DNA of 64,000 nt from an uncultured bacterium (GTDB taxonomy: Bacteria > Patescibacteriota > Saccharimonadia > Saccharimonadales > Saccharimonadaceae): positions 1-64,000 of the forward strand of contig CAIUMO010000025.1 of NCBI GenBank assembly GCA_903900345.1, written 5' to 3'. This document shows positions 10,739 to 19,960 of the stretch, in pieces (position 1 is the first letter of the stretch; each line of letters starts with the position of its first letter). A program made the position numbers and the translations under genes. A model generated the notes under the pieces. It was not told the origin of the DNA. It saw only the letters and a list, made by a program, of their open reading frames with translations, and did no database searches.

Positions 10739-11679
10739 TATTTTTTGTATTGTATTTCTTTGATTCTTTCGAGTTGCTCTTCAACCAAAATGCGGTTAGT
10801 TCGCAGCAGGTCTGATATTACCAATAAAGTAAATGACAACAGCGCGCCGACTAACATTGATGAGCCAAAAATTAAAGATTGCAGATGTCCACGACTGTTG
10901 CCGTTCAACCAGTGAACGCCAAAGCTAATAAATGGAATTGAACCGATAATCAAAAAAGTGAAGCCAAGCGTATTAAAGATAAAATATGGTTTAAACATTA
11001 TAAAACTGCGAATGATAGCTTTGGCTGACTGCGCCATGTGATGCCAAATATTCTTGAACAGGCGAGACTCTCGAGTTTTGGCGTTAGTCTCGATTTCTAT
11101 GCTAGCAATTTTAAGGCGTTTGTTACCAGCCTGAATAATCGTTTCCATACAATAACTAAATGGAGTCACTATATTAAGTTTCATCAGTGAATTGCGCGAA
11201 TAGGCCCTAAAGCCGCTAGCGGCATCTGGTAGATTAGTACCGGCGGCTTTATTGACCACCCAGCTACCAAATCGTTGCATTAGCTTTTTGAAGATTGAAA
11301 AATGGGCGATTTTGGCGGTTTGTCGGTCGCCAATTACTATCTCGGCTTGGCCCTTGATTATCGGCTGCACAAGATCAGCGATTCTAGCTTGAGGATATTG
11401 ATTGTCACCGTCAGTATTGACGACGATATCGGCGCCGTGCTGAAGGGCATAGTCAACACCATCGCGGAATGAACGGGCTAAGCCCATGTTGCGTGCATGT
11501 CTAACAAAATGTTTGACGCCGTGTTTCTTGGCGATTTCGATTGTTTTATCACTTGAGCCGTCGTCAATAATCAGGATTTCGATTGTATCGACATTTTTAA
11601 TTTTTTTAGGTATCGATTCAAGCACCAGGTGTAGGGTCGATTCTTCGTTTAGGCAGGGAATTTGGACAAAAACTTTCAT
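10738..11679 (-). CDS. Family 2 glycosyltransferase with C-terminal TM segments (start refined to MKVFVQIPC)
   Basis: IPCLNEESTL, IIDDGSSDKT, VNTDGDNQYP. Confidence 0.88.
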   Translation of the reverse strand: MKVFVQIPCLNEESTLHLVLESIPKKIKNVDTIEILIIDDGSSDKTIEIAKKHGVKHFVRHARNMGLARSFRDGVDYALQHGADIVVNTDGDNQYPQARIADLVQPIIKGQAEIVIGDRQTAKIAHFSIFKKLMQRFGSWVVNKAAGTNLPDAASGFRAYSRNSLMKLNIVTPFSYCMETIIQAGNKRLKIASIEIETNAKTRESRLFKNIWHHMAQSAKAIIRSFIMFKPYFIFNTLGFTFLIIGSIPFISFGVHWLNGNSRGHLQSLIFGSSMLVGALLSFTLLVISDLLRTNRILVEEQLERIKEIQYKK

Positions 11680-11692
11680 ATATATTATTATA

Positions 11693-13198
11693 TCAGCCTT
11701 TACCACTAATGATTAATGGCGAGATTATATTCTTTAAGTTGAGGTTAAAATCTATAACGGATTTGTCTTGCCAATACCAACCAGATTCGCCTCTAATCAA
11801 ATAAGTAAACATGCCGCCACCCTGAAGCAATAACAAGATAATTACGACCGCGAATATATTCACGAACGATTCGAGGCGTTTTTTGACTAACCGCTTGAAT
11901 AATTGACGATAAGCCAGGCCCATGAGAATAAATAAGAAAGGCAACACGATTACAAGGTATCTGCCATTAACGGCTAGCATAGTGCGATAACGCAGATATT
12001 CAGTAAGGTTTATGTAAAATATGGCGCCAATATATAAAGCTAGAATTGTTACAAATAATAATAAGCGCCGGTCAATACTGATAATGATTTTTCGGAATAC
12101 TACCAAGATTATCAAGCCGATAAAGCCAATAATTGCAGCTATAGTGATCGGAATTGGTAGTGGTAAATCGTTACTGTAATCGTAGTTTATAGCAAAGTAA
12201 AGTCGGTAAATCATACCTCCGAACCAGTATGGTACGAATAAGAACATTTGAGGGTCATAATCGGGATCATTATCTATTATATTGGTCGTGATACGATTAT
12301 TGCGCGCCCATGGCCCATATTGAACGCAGTATGATGTAGCCTGAATTTTACTGCATTCTGGTTCTAGGCTGTGGTATTGAAACAGATTGACGCCGTATCT
12401 TTCGATAAATAAACCACCGCTTATAATCATGGCGATTATTAAAGTCACTTGTAGCCAGTGCCGTAATGATTTAAACGAGTTAGCCGTAGCTTTTATTAAC
12501 GTAGCTTTTGATGACGTTCGTATGAATATGACTGCTAGGTATATAATCGTGGCGCCAAATATTGGTAAGAAGGGGTATTTAACTAGACTGCCCAGGATGC
12601 CGACTGTAATTAGTAATATAAATCTTGTGACTGGTATTTTACCGCTTAGGACGATACCATCGCGGCAGTCTAAAGCTAAACTAGCGATCAGTGGCACTAG
12701 GACAAAAATCAAGTTGTCATAATTTATTGTTGCTGCCAAAAATGGTACGGCAGGTATCAAAACCAACATCAGTAGCGAGAAGTTAATCATAGTCTTTGAT
12801 ATTTTTAGCCTATTAAATAGTTGTCGGAATAAAATCATTCCGCCGGCAAATAGACCGATATTCAAAAACCTCATAATAATTATTTGGGCTGATTGTTGAT
12901 GAATGAATGAGGCGATTATTCGATAGGGGAAGCTCATCAGGTAGTGATAGAGGTATGAGTCATATCTGGTTATCTCGCCGTATATAGCCGAATTGGCTGG
13001 CGCGTTATTGATAAATGGCAACCATTGATGCGAATAAATTTGAATTAGTCCAAAATGATAGTTCTCGTCAAAAGCCATTGGATATTGGGCGGTTAATGCA
13101 AACCAAGCTGCTTGAATTATCAGTAAACCAATTATTACGTAAAAAAACTTATTAGAGCTAAGGACTCGATAAATACTATGTGAGATTTTATTAACCAT
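11693..13198 (-). CDS. Polytopic membrane protein, DUF2142/GT39-like
   Basis: ~10 hydrophobic segments, YPMAFDENYHFG luminal acidic motif. Confidence 0.65.
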   Translation of the reverse strand: MVNKISHSIYRVLSSNKFFYVIIGLLIIQAAWFALTAQYPMAFDENYHFGLIQIYSHQWLPFINNAPANSAIYGEITRYDSYLYHYLMSFPYRIIASFIHQQSAQIIIMRFLNIGLFAGGMILFRQLFNRLKISKTMINFSLLMLVLIPAVPFLAATINYDNLIFVLVPLIASLALDCRDGIVLSGKIPVTRFILLITVGILGSLVKYPFLPIFGATIIYLAVIFIRTSSKATLIKATANSFKSLRHWLQVTLIIAMIISGGLFIERYGVNLFQYHSLEPECSKIQATSYCVQYGPWARNNRITTNIIDNDPDYDPQMFLFVPYWFGGMIYRLYFAINYDYSNDLPLPIPITIAAIIGFIGLIILVVFRKIIISIDRRLLLFVTILALYIGAIFYINLTEYLRYRTMLAVNGRYLVIVLPFLFILMGLAYRQLFKRLVKKRLESFVNIFAVVIILLLLQGGGMFTYLIRGESGWYWQDKSVIDFNLNLKNIISPLIISGKG

Positions 13199-13218
13199 GG
13201 AGTTTGTTTTTAGTATGA

Positions 13219-14361
13219 CTAATAATCCTTAGAGCGCGCTGGATAGCTGGCTTGGTCGTTGACGATTTTACGAATTTTAGTGATAAATAAACCCTTGTCG
13301 AAACGCTTAGCTTTGCGGCGTAGTGTGCCTGGCAAAAAGTTGATTGTCTCGGCTTTTTGAATTGCTTGAACGACAGACTTAACGGTCTGCGAACTGAATA
13401 GTATGCCACTTTCGCCATCTTGGATTATATCCAAAGTACCACCTTTATTGTAGGCGACAACTGGTACGCCGGCAGCCAAGGCTTCGACTTGAACAATGCC
13501 GAAATCTTCATCGGCGGGGAATATATAGCCCTTGGCATTATTTAAAGCTTCGGTTACGGCCTTATTTGAAGCATCGCCAAATCGATCTGTAAAGAATTGC
13601 ACTGTTGGTCCAGCCATCTCGACTAGCTTTTGATGTTCACTGCCATCACCATAGACTTTTAGCTTAAGGCCAAGTTTAGTTGCGGCGGCAACAGCTAAAT
13701 CGATCCGTTTATACGGCACCTGGCGGCCTAATGCCACATAGTAATCGTCGCGAACTCTGGCTGGTTCAAATCGATCGACATCAACAGGGGGATAAATAAC
13801 GGTTGATGGTTTGCCGTAATACTTTTTGATGCGTTGTTGGACTTCGCTGCTGTTGGCAATAAAAACATCAACTTTTTGAGAGGCTTTGTAGTCGGATTTC
13901 TTAAGCGCTGGAACCATCAACGGCATAACTAGACGGACTAGCCAATTTAGTTTGCCAAAACCTGGGTCGGCTAGGTATTCATCGTAATGGCTCCAGTAAT
14001 AGCGAATTGGAGTGTGACAATAACAGATGTGAATTTGGTTTGGGCGAGTCTTTTGGACTTGTTTTGATTCGGCGCTTGAACTGCTAATAATAATGTCAAA
14101 ATCTGACAGGTCTAGTTTTTTGAACGCCATAACGCGCAACATTGGAAAAAATTTATGTAGTTTACGCAATGGTTTCGGTAGATTCTGTAAAAAAGTCGTG
14201 CGAACATCTAGGTTTTTAAACGCCGGCATAGCTTCGGGGGTGAATGTTGATGTATAGATCGGTGCACTCGGAAAAGCTTCATGAAGCGCTAGCGCAACAT
14301 TCTCGGCGCCACCCATATTAGTCAGCCAGTCATGAACAATGGCGATCTTCGGGGCAGTCAC
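13219..14361 (-). CDS. GT4 glycosyltransferase
   Basis: IVHDWLTNMGGAENVALAL, YVALGRQVPYKRIDLAV, EDFGIVQVEALAAGVPVVAYNKGGTLD. Confidence 0.92.
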   Translation of the reverse strand: MTAPKIAIVHDWLTNMGGAENVALALHEAFPSAPIYTSTFTPEAMPAFKNLDVRTTFLQNLPKPLRKLHKFFPMLRVMAFKKLDLSDFDIIISSSSAESKQVQKTRPNQIHICYCHTPIRYYWSHYDEYLADPGFGKLNWLVRLVMPLMVPALKKSDYKASQKVDVFIANSSEVQQRIKKYYGKPSTVIYPPVDVDRFEPARVRDDYYVALGRQVPYKRIDLAVAAATKLGLKLKVYGDGSEHQKLVEMAGPTVQFFTDRFGDASNKAVTEALNNAKGYIFPADEDFGIVQVEALAAGVPVVAYNKGGTLDIIQDGESGILFSSQTVKSVVQAIQKAETINFLPGTLRRKAKRFDKGLFITKIRKIVNDQASYPARSKDY

Positions 14362-15797
14362 TATTTAGCTCCACGTTTACGTAAGACTACACCGATTGTC
14401 TTGAATAAGATCTTGATATCAAGCCAAAAGGTCCAGTTTTGGGCATAGAATAATTCGAGCTCAATGCGTTCGTCGAATGACAGCTCGCTACGGCCACTAA
14501 CTTGCCAGATGCCAGTTACGCCTGATTTGACGCTATGTAGTAATGAGGTTCGACCGTGAGCTAATTTTATCTCTTGGGGTAGAATTGGTCGAGGTCCAAC
14601 TAGGCTTAAGTCGCCCTTTATGACGTTGAAAATTTGCGGTAATTCATCTAATGAAGTTGAGCGCAAGAATCTTCCAAAGCGAGTAATTCGTGGGTCGTTT
14701 TGGACTTTACGATGTTTTTCGTATTCGATAGCTAAATCTTCGCGACCCATTTGACGAAATTCTTCAGCGGCATCACAGCTGCCGTATTTGGAATCCATAC
14801 TACGGAATTTAATCAGGTCAATGTGTTCCGAAAAGCGACTTAAACGCTTGCTGATATAAAAGGCGGGGCCAGGATCAGCCATCTTTTTGATAACATATAT
14901 CACTAATAAGATTGGCGATAACAAAACTAGCAAGAATAAGCTAACTACGAAATCAAAGATGCGCTTGATAATGGCTCCCCAACCGATAAGTGGGGTCTGA
15001 TAGACTGATATCATTGGATAGCCCAAGAATACGTCAATTGTGTTTTTGCCTGAGTAAAATTCGGCCTCGCCTGGTATGAAACTGTAGCTAATATTATTAG
15101 CTTGAGCAGCGCCAAGAATCTTTTGGTTGCGTCCAGACGAATCATATAAGTCGGTCTGAATAATCGTTGTAATGTTATTTTGTTTGATATCTTTTAGGGC
15201 AGTTTCAACTAGTGAATAACGTTTAATCTTTAGATCGGCTGGCACAATGCTATTTGGGCCCGCAATGGCAATGATTTTATAGCCACTTTTAACAGTGTCC
15301 GATAAGCTGCGCGCAATATCGCTGGTTGCCTCGGAACTGCCAATTAATAACACTCGATTAATGCCTTTGTTGTATCTGAACATTAGACTACGAACTAGCC
15401 TTAATACTTCTCGTTCAAATACAATTAATCCAAAAGCCGCCAACAGTCCATACAATGCGACTAGTCGGGCGGGTAGGATATTCTTGTCGCTGACATATTG
15501 CCAGCCTATGATTAATAGGATGCCGACAAATGAGCCAACGGCAACTTTAGCCCACTCAGCCAACCGACGATTGTAGGTGCTTGACTGATAAAGACCCAAT
15601 AACGCAAAAATTATAATCCAAAAAGGGATAATAATTAAGAACGCGCGTAAGTAATCATAGGCGTGAATATTGGTTAATAATGGTCGTGGATCATACTGAA
15701 CCCGAGCGATGTAGGCGATAGTAAAAGCGCCTAGTAGAACGAACGTGTCTATTATTATAAGTACTAGACTGTAAAATTTAGTGTTTTTGCCTGGCAT
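14361..15797 (-). CDS. Undecaprenyl-phosphate sugar phosphotransferase (start refined to MPGKNTKFYS)
   Basis: KRIFDFVVSLFLLVLLSP, LIKFRSMD, DELPQIFNVIKGDLSLVGPRP, KSGVTGIWQVSGRS. Confidence 0.93.
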   Translation of the reverse strand: MPGKNTKFYSLVLIIIDTFVLLGAFTIAYIARVQYDPRPLLTNIHAYDYLRAFLIIIPFWIIIFALLGLYQSSTYNRRLAEWAKVAVGSFVGILLIIGWQYVSDKNILPARLVALYGLLAAFGLIVFEREVLRLVRSLMFRYNKGINRVLLIGSSEATSDIARSLSDTVKSGYKIIAIAGPNSIVPADLKIKRYSLVETALKDIKQNNITTIIQTDLYDSSGRNQKILGAAQANNISYSFIPGEAEFYSGKNTIDVFLGYPMISVYQTPLIGWGAIIKRIFDFVVSLFLLVLLSPILLVIYVIKKMADPGPAFYISKRLSRFSEHIDLIKFRSMDSKYGSCDAAEEFRQMGREDLAIEYEKHRKVQNDPRITRFGRFLRSTSLDELPQIFNVIKGDLSLVGPRPILPQEIKLAHGRTSLLHSVKSGVTGIWQVSGRSELSFDERIELELFYAQNWTFWLDIKILFKTIGVVLRKRGAK

Positions 15798-15840
15798 AAG
15801 TAGTCTAATTATAACACTTTTAGTATATAGTAGGTGGTAT

Positions 15841-17160
15841 ATGGTAGGTGGTAGAAAGCAGAAACTGCTAAAAAGACTTGAAAAACTATACGTTGGCATA
15901 CTACTAGTTATATTTGGTGGTATTGTCTTGCAAGGTCCAATAAGTGCTGGTTTCGGTAGTTTGTTTCCAAGTTATGATCTATTGATCAAATCATGGAAAG
16001 AAATCCTAATGTTGGTGGCTGGTGTGATTGCACTTGTCTTGCTTTATCAAAAAAAGAAACTACAGATATTGCGCGATCCAGTTATCTTTGCGATTGGCGC
16101 TTACGGTGTTTTACATCTAGTTCTGTTCGGCTATACATTTACCGGTTTAACGTCGAGTTTAGCCGGTTTAGCGATTGATCTGCGCTATGTTTTATACTTC
16201 GGTCTGGTTTATGTCGCGATGCGCCTATATCCACAGTATCGTCAATACTTTATTAAGGTTGGCATAGCCGGCGCTTTGGTTGTGCTGGTTTTTGCGTTAC
16301 TTCAGGTTTTTATCTTGCCCAAAGATGTCTTGAAATATATTGGTTATAACGTTGATACGATTAGTCCATATCTGACGGTTGATAAGAACCCAGGCTTTAT
16401 CAGGATTAACAGCACACTAAGGGGCCCTAATCCACTTGGAGCTTATGCTGGTATGGCGTTGGTATTGGTCGTAGCTGCTGTAGCGAACCGTAAATTTATA
16501 AAAGGTAAGCTTTCGATATTTGTATTATCCCTGTTATCAATTGGTGGAATAGTCGCCTTGTGGTCCAGTTACTCGCGCAGTGCTTGGATTGGGGCTATTA
16601 TCGCTATCATTTCCTTATTAACTGTCATCAAGATAAACAAAAAATCACTAAAAACTTGGTTAATAATCGGTATCATATCAATTGTGTCGCTGGGTGGAAT
16701 TGTTATATTTAGTAATGGTGGTAATTTTATATCGAACGTCTTACTCCATGAAAATCCAAACGGTGGCAGTAGCACTAATTCTAATCAGGGCCACATTAGT
16801 TCATTACAGGATGGCTTAAAGCAGATGACCAACCAGCCATTAGGCGATGGTGTTGGCAGTACTGGTTCGGCATCACTCTACAGTAAAAATCCAACAATAG
16901 TTGAGAATCAATATTTATTTATCGCTCATGAAGTTGGCTGGTTCGGCTTGATATTGTTTGTCTACATAGTCGTATTAGTAATGAATAGCTTATGGAAGCT
17001 TCGTAAAAATTGGTTAGCAATTGGCGTGCTGGCTAGTGGTATTGGCTTGGCGATAATTGGCCTGTTGTTGCCAGTTTGGGTTGACGACACGGTAGCCATA
17101 ATTTGGTGGGGATTAGCAGCTATAGCACTATTTCCTCCTAAAAAAGCATTAGAGGTATAA
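15841..17160 (+). CDS. O-antigen ligase/polymerase-like membrane protein (start refined to MVGGRKQ)
   Basis: Multi-TM, RINSTLRGPNPLGAYAG, SYSRSAWIG, VENQYLFIAHEVGW. Confidence 0.85.
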   Translation: MVGGRKQKLLKRLEKLYVGILLVIFGGIVLQGPISAGFGSLFPSYDLLIKSWKEILMLVAGVIALVLLYQKKKLQILRDPVIFAIGAYGVLHLVLFGYTFTGLTSSLAGLAIDLRYVLYFGLVYVAMRLYPQYRQYFIKVGIAGALVVLVFALLQVFILPKDVLKYIGYNVDTISPYLTVDKNPGFIRINSTLRGPNPLGAYAGMALVLVVAAVANRKFIKGKLSIFVLSLLSIGGIVALWSSYSRSAWIGAIIAIISLLTVIKINKKSLKTWLIIGIISIVSLGGIVIFSNGGNFISNVLLHENPNGGSSTNSNQGHISSLQDGLKQMTNQPLGDGVGSTGSASLYSKNPTIVENQYLFIAHEVGWFGLILFVYIVVLVMNSLWKLRKNWLAIGVLASGIGLAIIGLLLPVWVDDTVAIIWWGLAAIALFPPKKALEV

Positions 17161-17168
17161 TAGACAGA

Positions 17169-18902
17169 ATGGATCACAGACTACGGAAGTTAAATGCCAG
17201 ATTTAGATCACATTGGCGCCAGATCTTGTTATTTGGTGTTAGTGGGCTATTAATTTTAGTAGTGATTGGGCAGTTTATCTACCCGTCTGATCGTCTGGCT
17301 TTATTTACAGTTGTTGATGGTACTTCGTTTAGCAGCTGGCAAAAGAATGACGCCATTAAACTACTGAATGATAAATATAATAACCAAACAATACCACTAT
17401 ATTTTGGTGAAGCAACGCAGCCATATAAAAAACCACTCCCAGCTGAAATCGGCTTAACTATTAATAACAAGACGCGTATTGATAGTCTTAATTATCCTTG
17501 GTATTTGCGTATTATACCAACATCGATTTTGTGGGCACATTTTGTCATTAAGGTTCCATCCGAACCGATTTATCAACGTAATAGCGATAAGCTATCAGCC
17601 TATATTAGCAAAGAGCTGGATGCTTCGTGTAATATCAAACCCCAAGATGCTAGCCTGGGTTTATCAGATGGAACTGTTAAAGTTATACCTTCACGAATTG
17701 GTGGTACTTGCGATATAGACCAGGTTAGTAAAGTATTATCTGAAACAAAACCACAGCTTGGTGGTAAATATCGTGTTGTGATTCCTATTAAAGCTACCAC
17801 GCCAGTGGTGAGTGATGTCGCGGCACAGCAGCTAGCTGACTTATTGAATAATAAAGTTGGCACAGGCATCGCAGTTGTCGTTAATGGTTCATCTCAAATA
17901 ATTCCAGCCATCCAAGTCTTGGACTGGATTGATTTCAGTTCGAGCGACGGTAAATTGACTTATACTTTTAACGCGGATCGAGCTTTAGTTGACCTTAATC
18001 AAGAATTTGCGTCTAAGGTCAATATCGGTGCCGGTACGACCAAGGTCAGTATGTATAACTTTACTGAAGCTTCACGAGTCACTGGCGCTAGTGGTAAAAA
18101 ACTTGATGTTAGTGCAACACTAAATAGTCTGAAATCATTTATTGATAATGGTACGCCAGCCACGGTAGCGACAATGATAGTATCGCCAGCGGTCATCTAT
18201 TCTTATAGCTATAGTTCAGATGATGAAGGCCTTTCGGCTTTAATGCAGAACTACGCTCAAACACATTCTGGTGTTTACGGAGTTTCCTTGATCGAATTAT
18301 CTGGACAGGGTCGCGTAGCCTCTTATAATGGCAATAAATCATTTACGACTGCTAGCACGTATAAATTATTCGTGGCTTACAGTAGCTTGATGCGTATTGA
18401 AAGTGGTGCATGGCAATGGTCCGACCAAATTATTGATGGACGTGATCTCTCGGCTTGTTTTGATGACATGATTGTCAAATCTGATAACAAATGTGCTGTT
18501 GCTATGCTAAACAAGATAGGTCATACCGAGATAACTAATGAAGCGCATGCTATTGGCTGCAATAGCACATCATTTATAGGTAGTGGCGATATTAAAACAA
18601 CGGCGGCTGACTTGGCGCTGTTGTTAGCTAAATTGCAGAACGGTCAGATATTGACCAGCCAATCAAGTAGGGACACCCTAATTAATGCCATGAAGCGCAA
18701 TAACTATCGCGACGGCATACCAGCCGGCATTAGTGGATCGGTTGTGGCTGATAAGGTTGGATTTTTGGACGACCTTTTGCATGACGCCGCTATAGTCTAT
18801 AGCCCAACTGTCACGTATGTCTTAGTCGTAATGACCGACGGATCAAGTTGGGGTAATATCGCCAATCTGGCTAGACAGATTGAAAATCTACGAACACAAT
18901 AA
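17169..18902 (+). CDS. Exported class A beta-lactamase-like serine hydrolase with N-terminal TM and PG-binding-like region
   Basis: TASTYKLF (SxxK), KSDNKCAVAML (SDN), DKVGFLDD in place of KTG. Confidence 0.8.
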   Translation: MDHRLRKLNARFRSHWRQILLFGVSGLLILVVIGQFIYPSDRLALFTVVDGTSFSSWQKNDAIKLLNDKYNNQTIPLYFGEATQPYKKPLPAEIGLTINNKTRIDSLNYPWYLRIIPTSILWAHFVIKVPSEPIYQRNSDKLSAYISKELDASCNIKPQDASLGLSDGTVKVIPSRIGGTCDIDQVSKVLSETKPQLGGKYRVVIPIKATTPVVSDVAAQQLADLLNNKVGTGIAVVVNGSSQIIPAIQVLDWIDFSSSDGKLTYTFNADRALVDLNQEFASKVNIGAGTTKVSMYNFTEASRVTGASGKKLDVSATLNSLKSFIDNGTPATVATMIVSPAVIYSYSYSSDDEGLSALMQNYAQTHSGVYGVSLIELSGQGRVASYNGNKSFTTASTYKLFVAYSSLMRIESGAWQWSDQIIDGRDLSACFDDMIVKSDNKCAVAMLNKIGHTEITNEAHAIGCNSTSFIGSGDIKTTAADLALLLAKLQNGQILTSQSSRDTLINAMKRNNYRDGIPAGISGSVVADKVGFLDDLLHDAAIVYSPTVTYVLVVMTDGSSWGNIANLARQIENLRTQ

Positions 18903-18926
18903 TTAGAAAGTGTTATAAATAGTATT

Positions 18927-19376
18927 ATGATTGAGCAACGATCCAGCAAAAGACAACGAGAGCTATTAAGCTTTGTTGATAGCTTCATTCAGAGGCATGG
19001 TTATGGTCCTAGTTATCGCGAAATTATGCGCGCTTTGGGCTATAAGTCAGTCTCAACAGTAGCTGTTCATATTGATGGCTTGTTGACGAAAGGTTATTTG
19101 CGCAAACGTGATCGATCAGCCAGATCACTGGAAGTCGTTACGACGCATTTGGACGAACCTTCAGCTAAAAAAGCTCCAACGCCAGCTCAAGAAAAATGGT
19201 TAATCAACGCTGTTACAAATAAGTTCAATGATTTTGACAATTCACACAGCGCCGAAACTTTAGATGAATTGTATGTTTTAGTTGGTGCGCTGAAAGTGTT
19301 AGGTTTGGACGGCGCCCATATCGCAATGAAAACTCGCCTGGTTGATTATCTTAAAACTCAGAACAAAATTGGATAG
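18927..19376 (+). CDS. LexA-type winged-helix DNA-binding protein without S24 peptidase domain
   Basis: RQRELLSFVDSFIQRHGYGPSYREIMRALGYKSVSTVAVHIDGLLTKGYLRKRDRSARSLEV like LexA N-domain; C-term lacks Ser-Lys peptidase motifs. Confidence 0.8.
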   Translation: MIEQRSSKRQRELLSFVDSFIQRHGYGPSYREIMRALGYKSVSTVAVHIDGLLTKGYLRKRDRSARSLEVVTTHLDEPSAKKAPTPAQEKWLINAVTNKFNDFDNSHSAETLDELYVLVGALKVLGLDGAHIAMKTRLVDYLKTQNKIG

Positions 19377-19406
19377 TTGACTAATTCAAAGAGTAAAGTA
19401 TATAAT
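19377..19406 (+). promoter_or_regulatory. Sigma-70-like promoter for tRNA-Asn: TTGACT-N18-TATAAT
   Basis: -35 at 19377-19382, -10 at 19401-19406; expected start near 19413. Confidence 0.7.
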
Positions 19407-19414
19407 AACACTTG

Positions 19415-19532
19415 TATTCCGACGTAGCTGTCACCATGTCGAATGACGTGGCAATGGTAAAATTGGTTTCATATATTCCGACGTAGCTGTTCCCATGCTG
19501 TATAGCGTGGCAATGGTAAAGTACGGTACACC
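19415..19532 (+). repeat. Two 59-bp tandem units resembling the tRNA-Asn 5' end with a 22-nt hairpin insert
   Basis: 19415-19473 and 19474-19532 both start TATTCCGACGTAGCT, as does the tRNA region from 19533. Confidence 0.85.
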
Positions 19533-19535
19533 TAT

Positions 19536-19610
19536 TCCGACGTAGCTCAATGGTGGAGCAAGAAGCTGTTAACTTCGAGGTTACTGGTTCGAGCCCAGTC
19601 GTCGGAGCCA
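19536..19610 (+). tRNA. tRNA-Asn (anticodon GTT), CCA encoded
   Basis: TCCGACG/CGTCGGA acceptor stem, CTGTTAA anticodon loop, GGTTCGAGCC T-arm, GCCA end. Confidence 0.93.
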
Positions 19611-19650
19611 AATAAAGAAGACCCGCAAAGGTCTTTTTTATTTGGCTCCG
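19603..19650 (+). terminator. Long inverted repeat/terminator overlapping the tRNA-Asn 3' end
   Basis: CGGAGCCAAATAAAGAAGACC-CGCAAA-GGTCTTTTTTATTTGGCTCCG, 21-bp stem with one G-U. Confidence 0.8.
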
Positions 19651-19960
19651 CGCCCTGCGGTCTCGAACCAGTAACTCGCCAGCTTGCCTGGCGATAGTTA
19701 CTGGTTAGGTGTAGCGAGTAAAATAAAAGAAAGCGCGTAGCATTTTCTTTTGTGAACGAGCGGAAAAGGCGAAGCCGCTGGCCAGTCGTCCAGACCTTAT
19801 GGTCTGTTTTTCGCGGATATTATAGAAGCGGCGAATTAGCTGTCTGGATATTTGTGTGTTTTTGTTAAGTAATAAATTATATTTGTAGAATACATTTAAA
19901 GTTTTTCTTTGTCGTTTGCGCTATTATTAGATTAAGTTAATTTTAGTTGAAAGTATTAAT

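Noticed and set aside
19381-19611. Minus-strand ORF MAPTTGLEPVTSKLTASCSTIELRRNRC...
   Set aside because: It is antisense to the tRNA-Asn gene and its leader repeats; the TTGLEPVT-type peptide is a common artefact over tRNA genes
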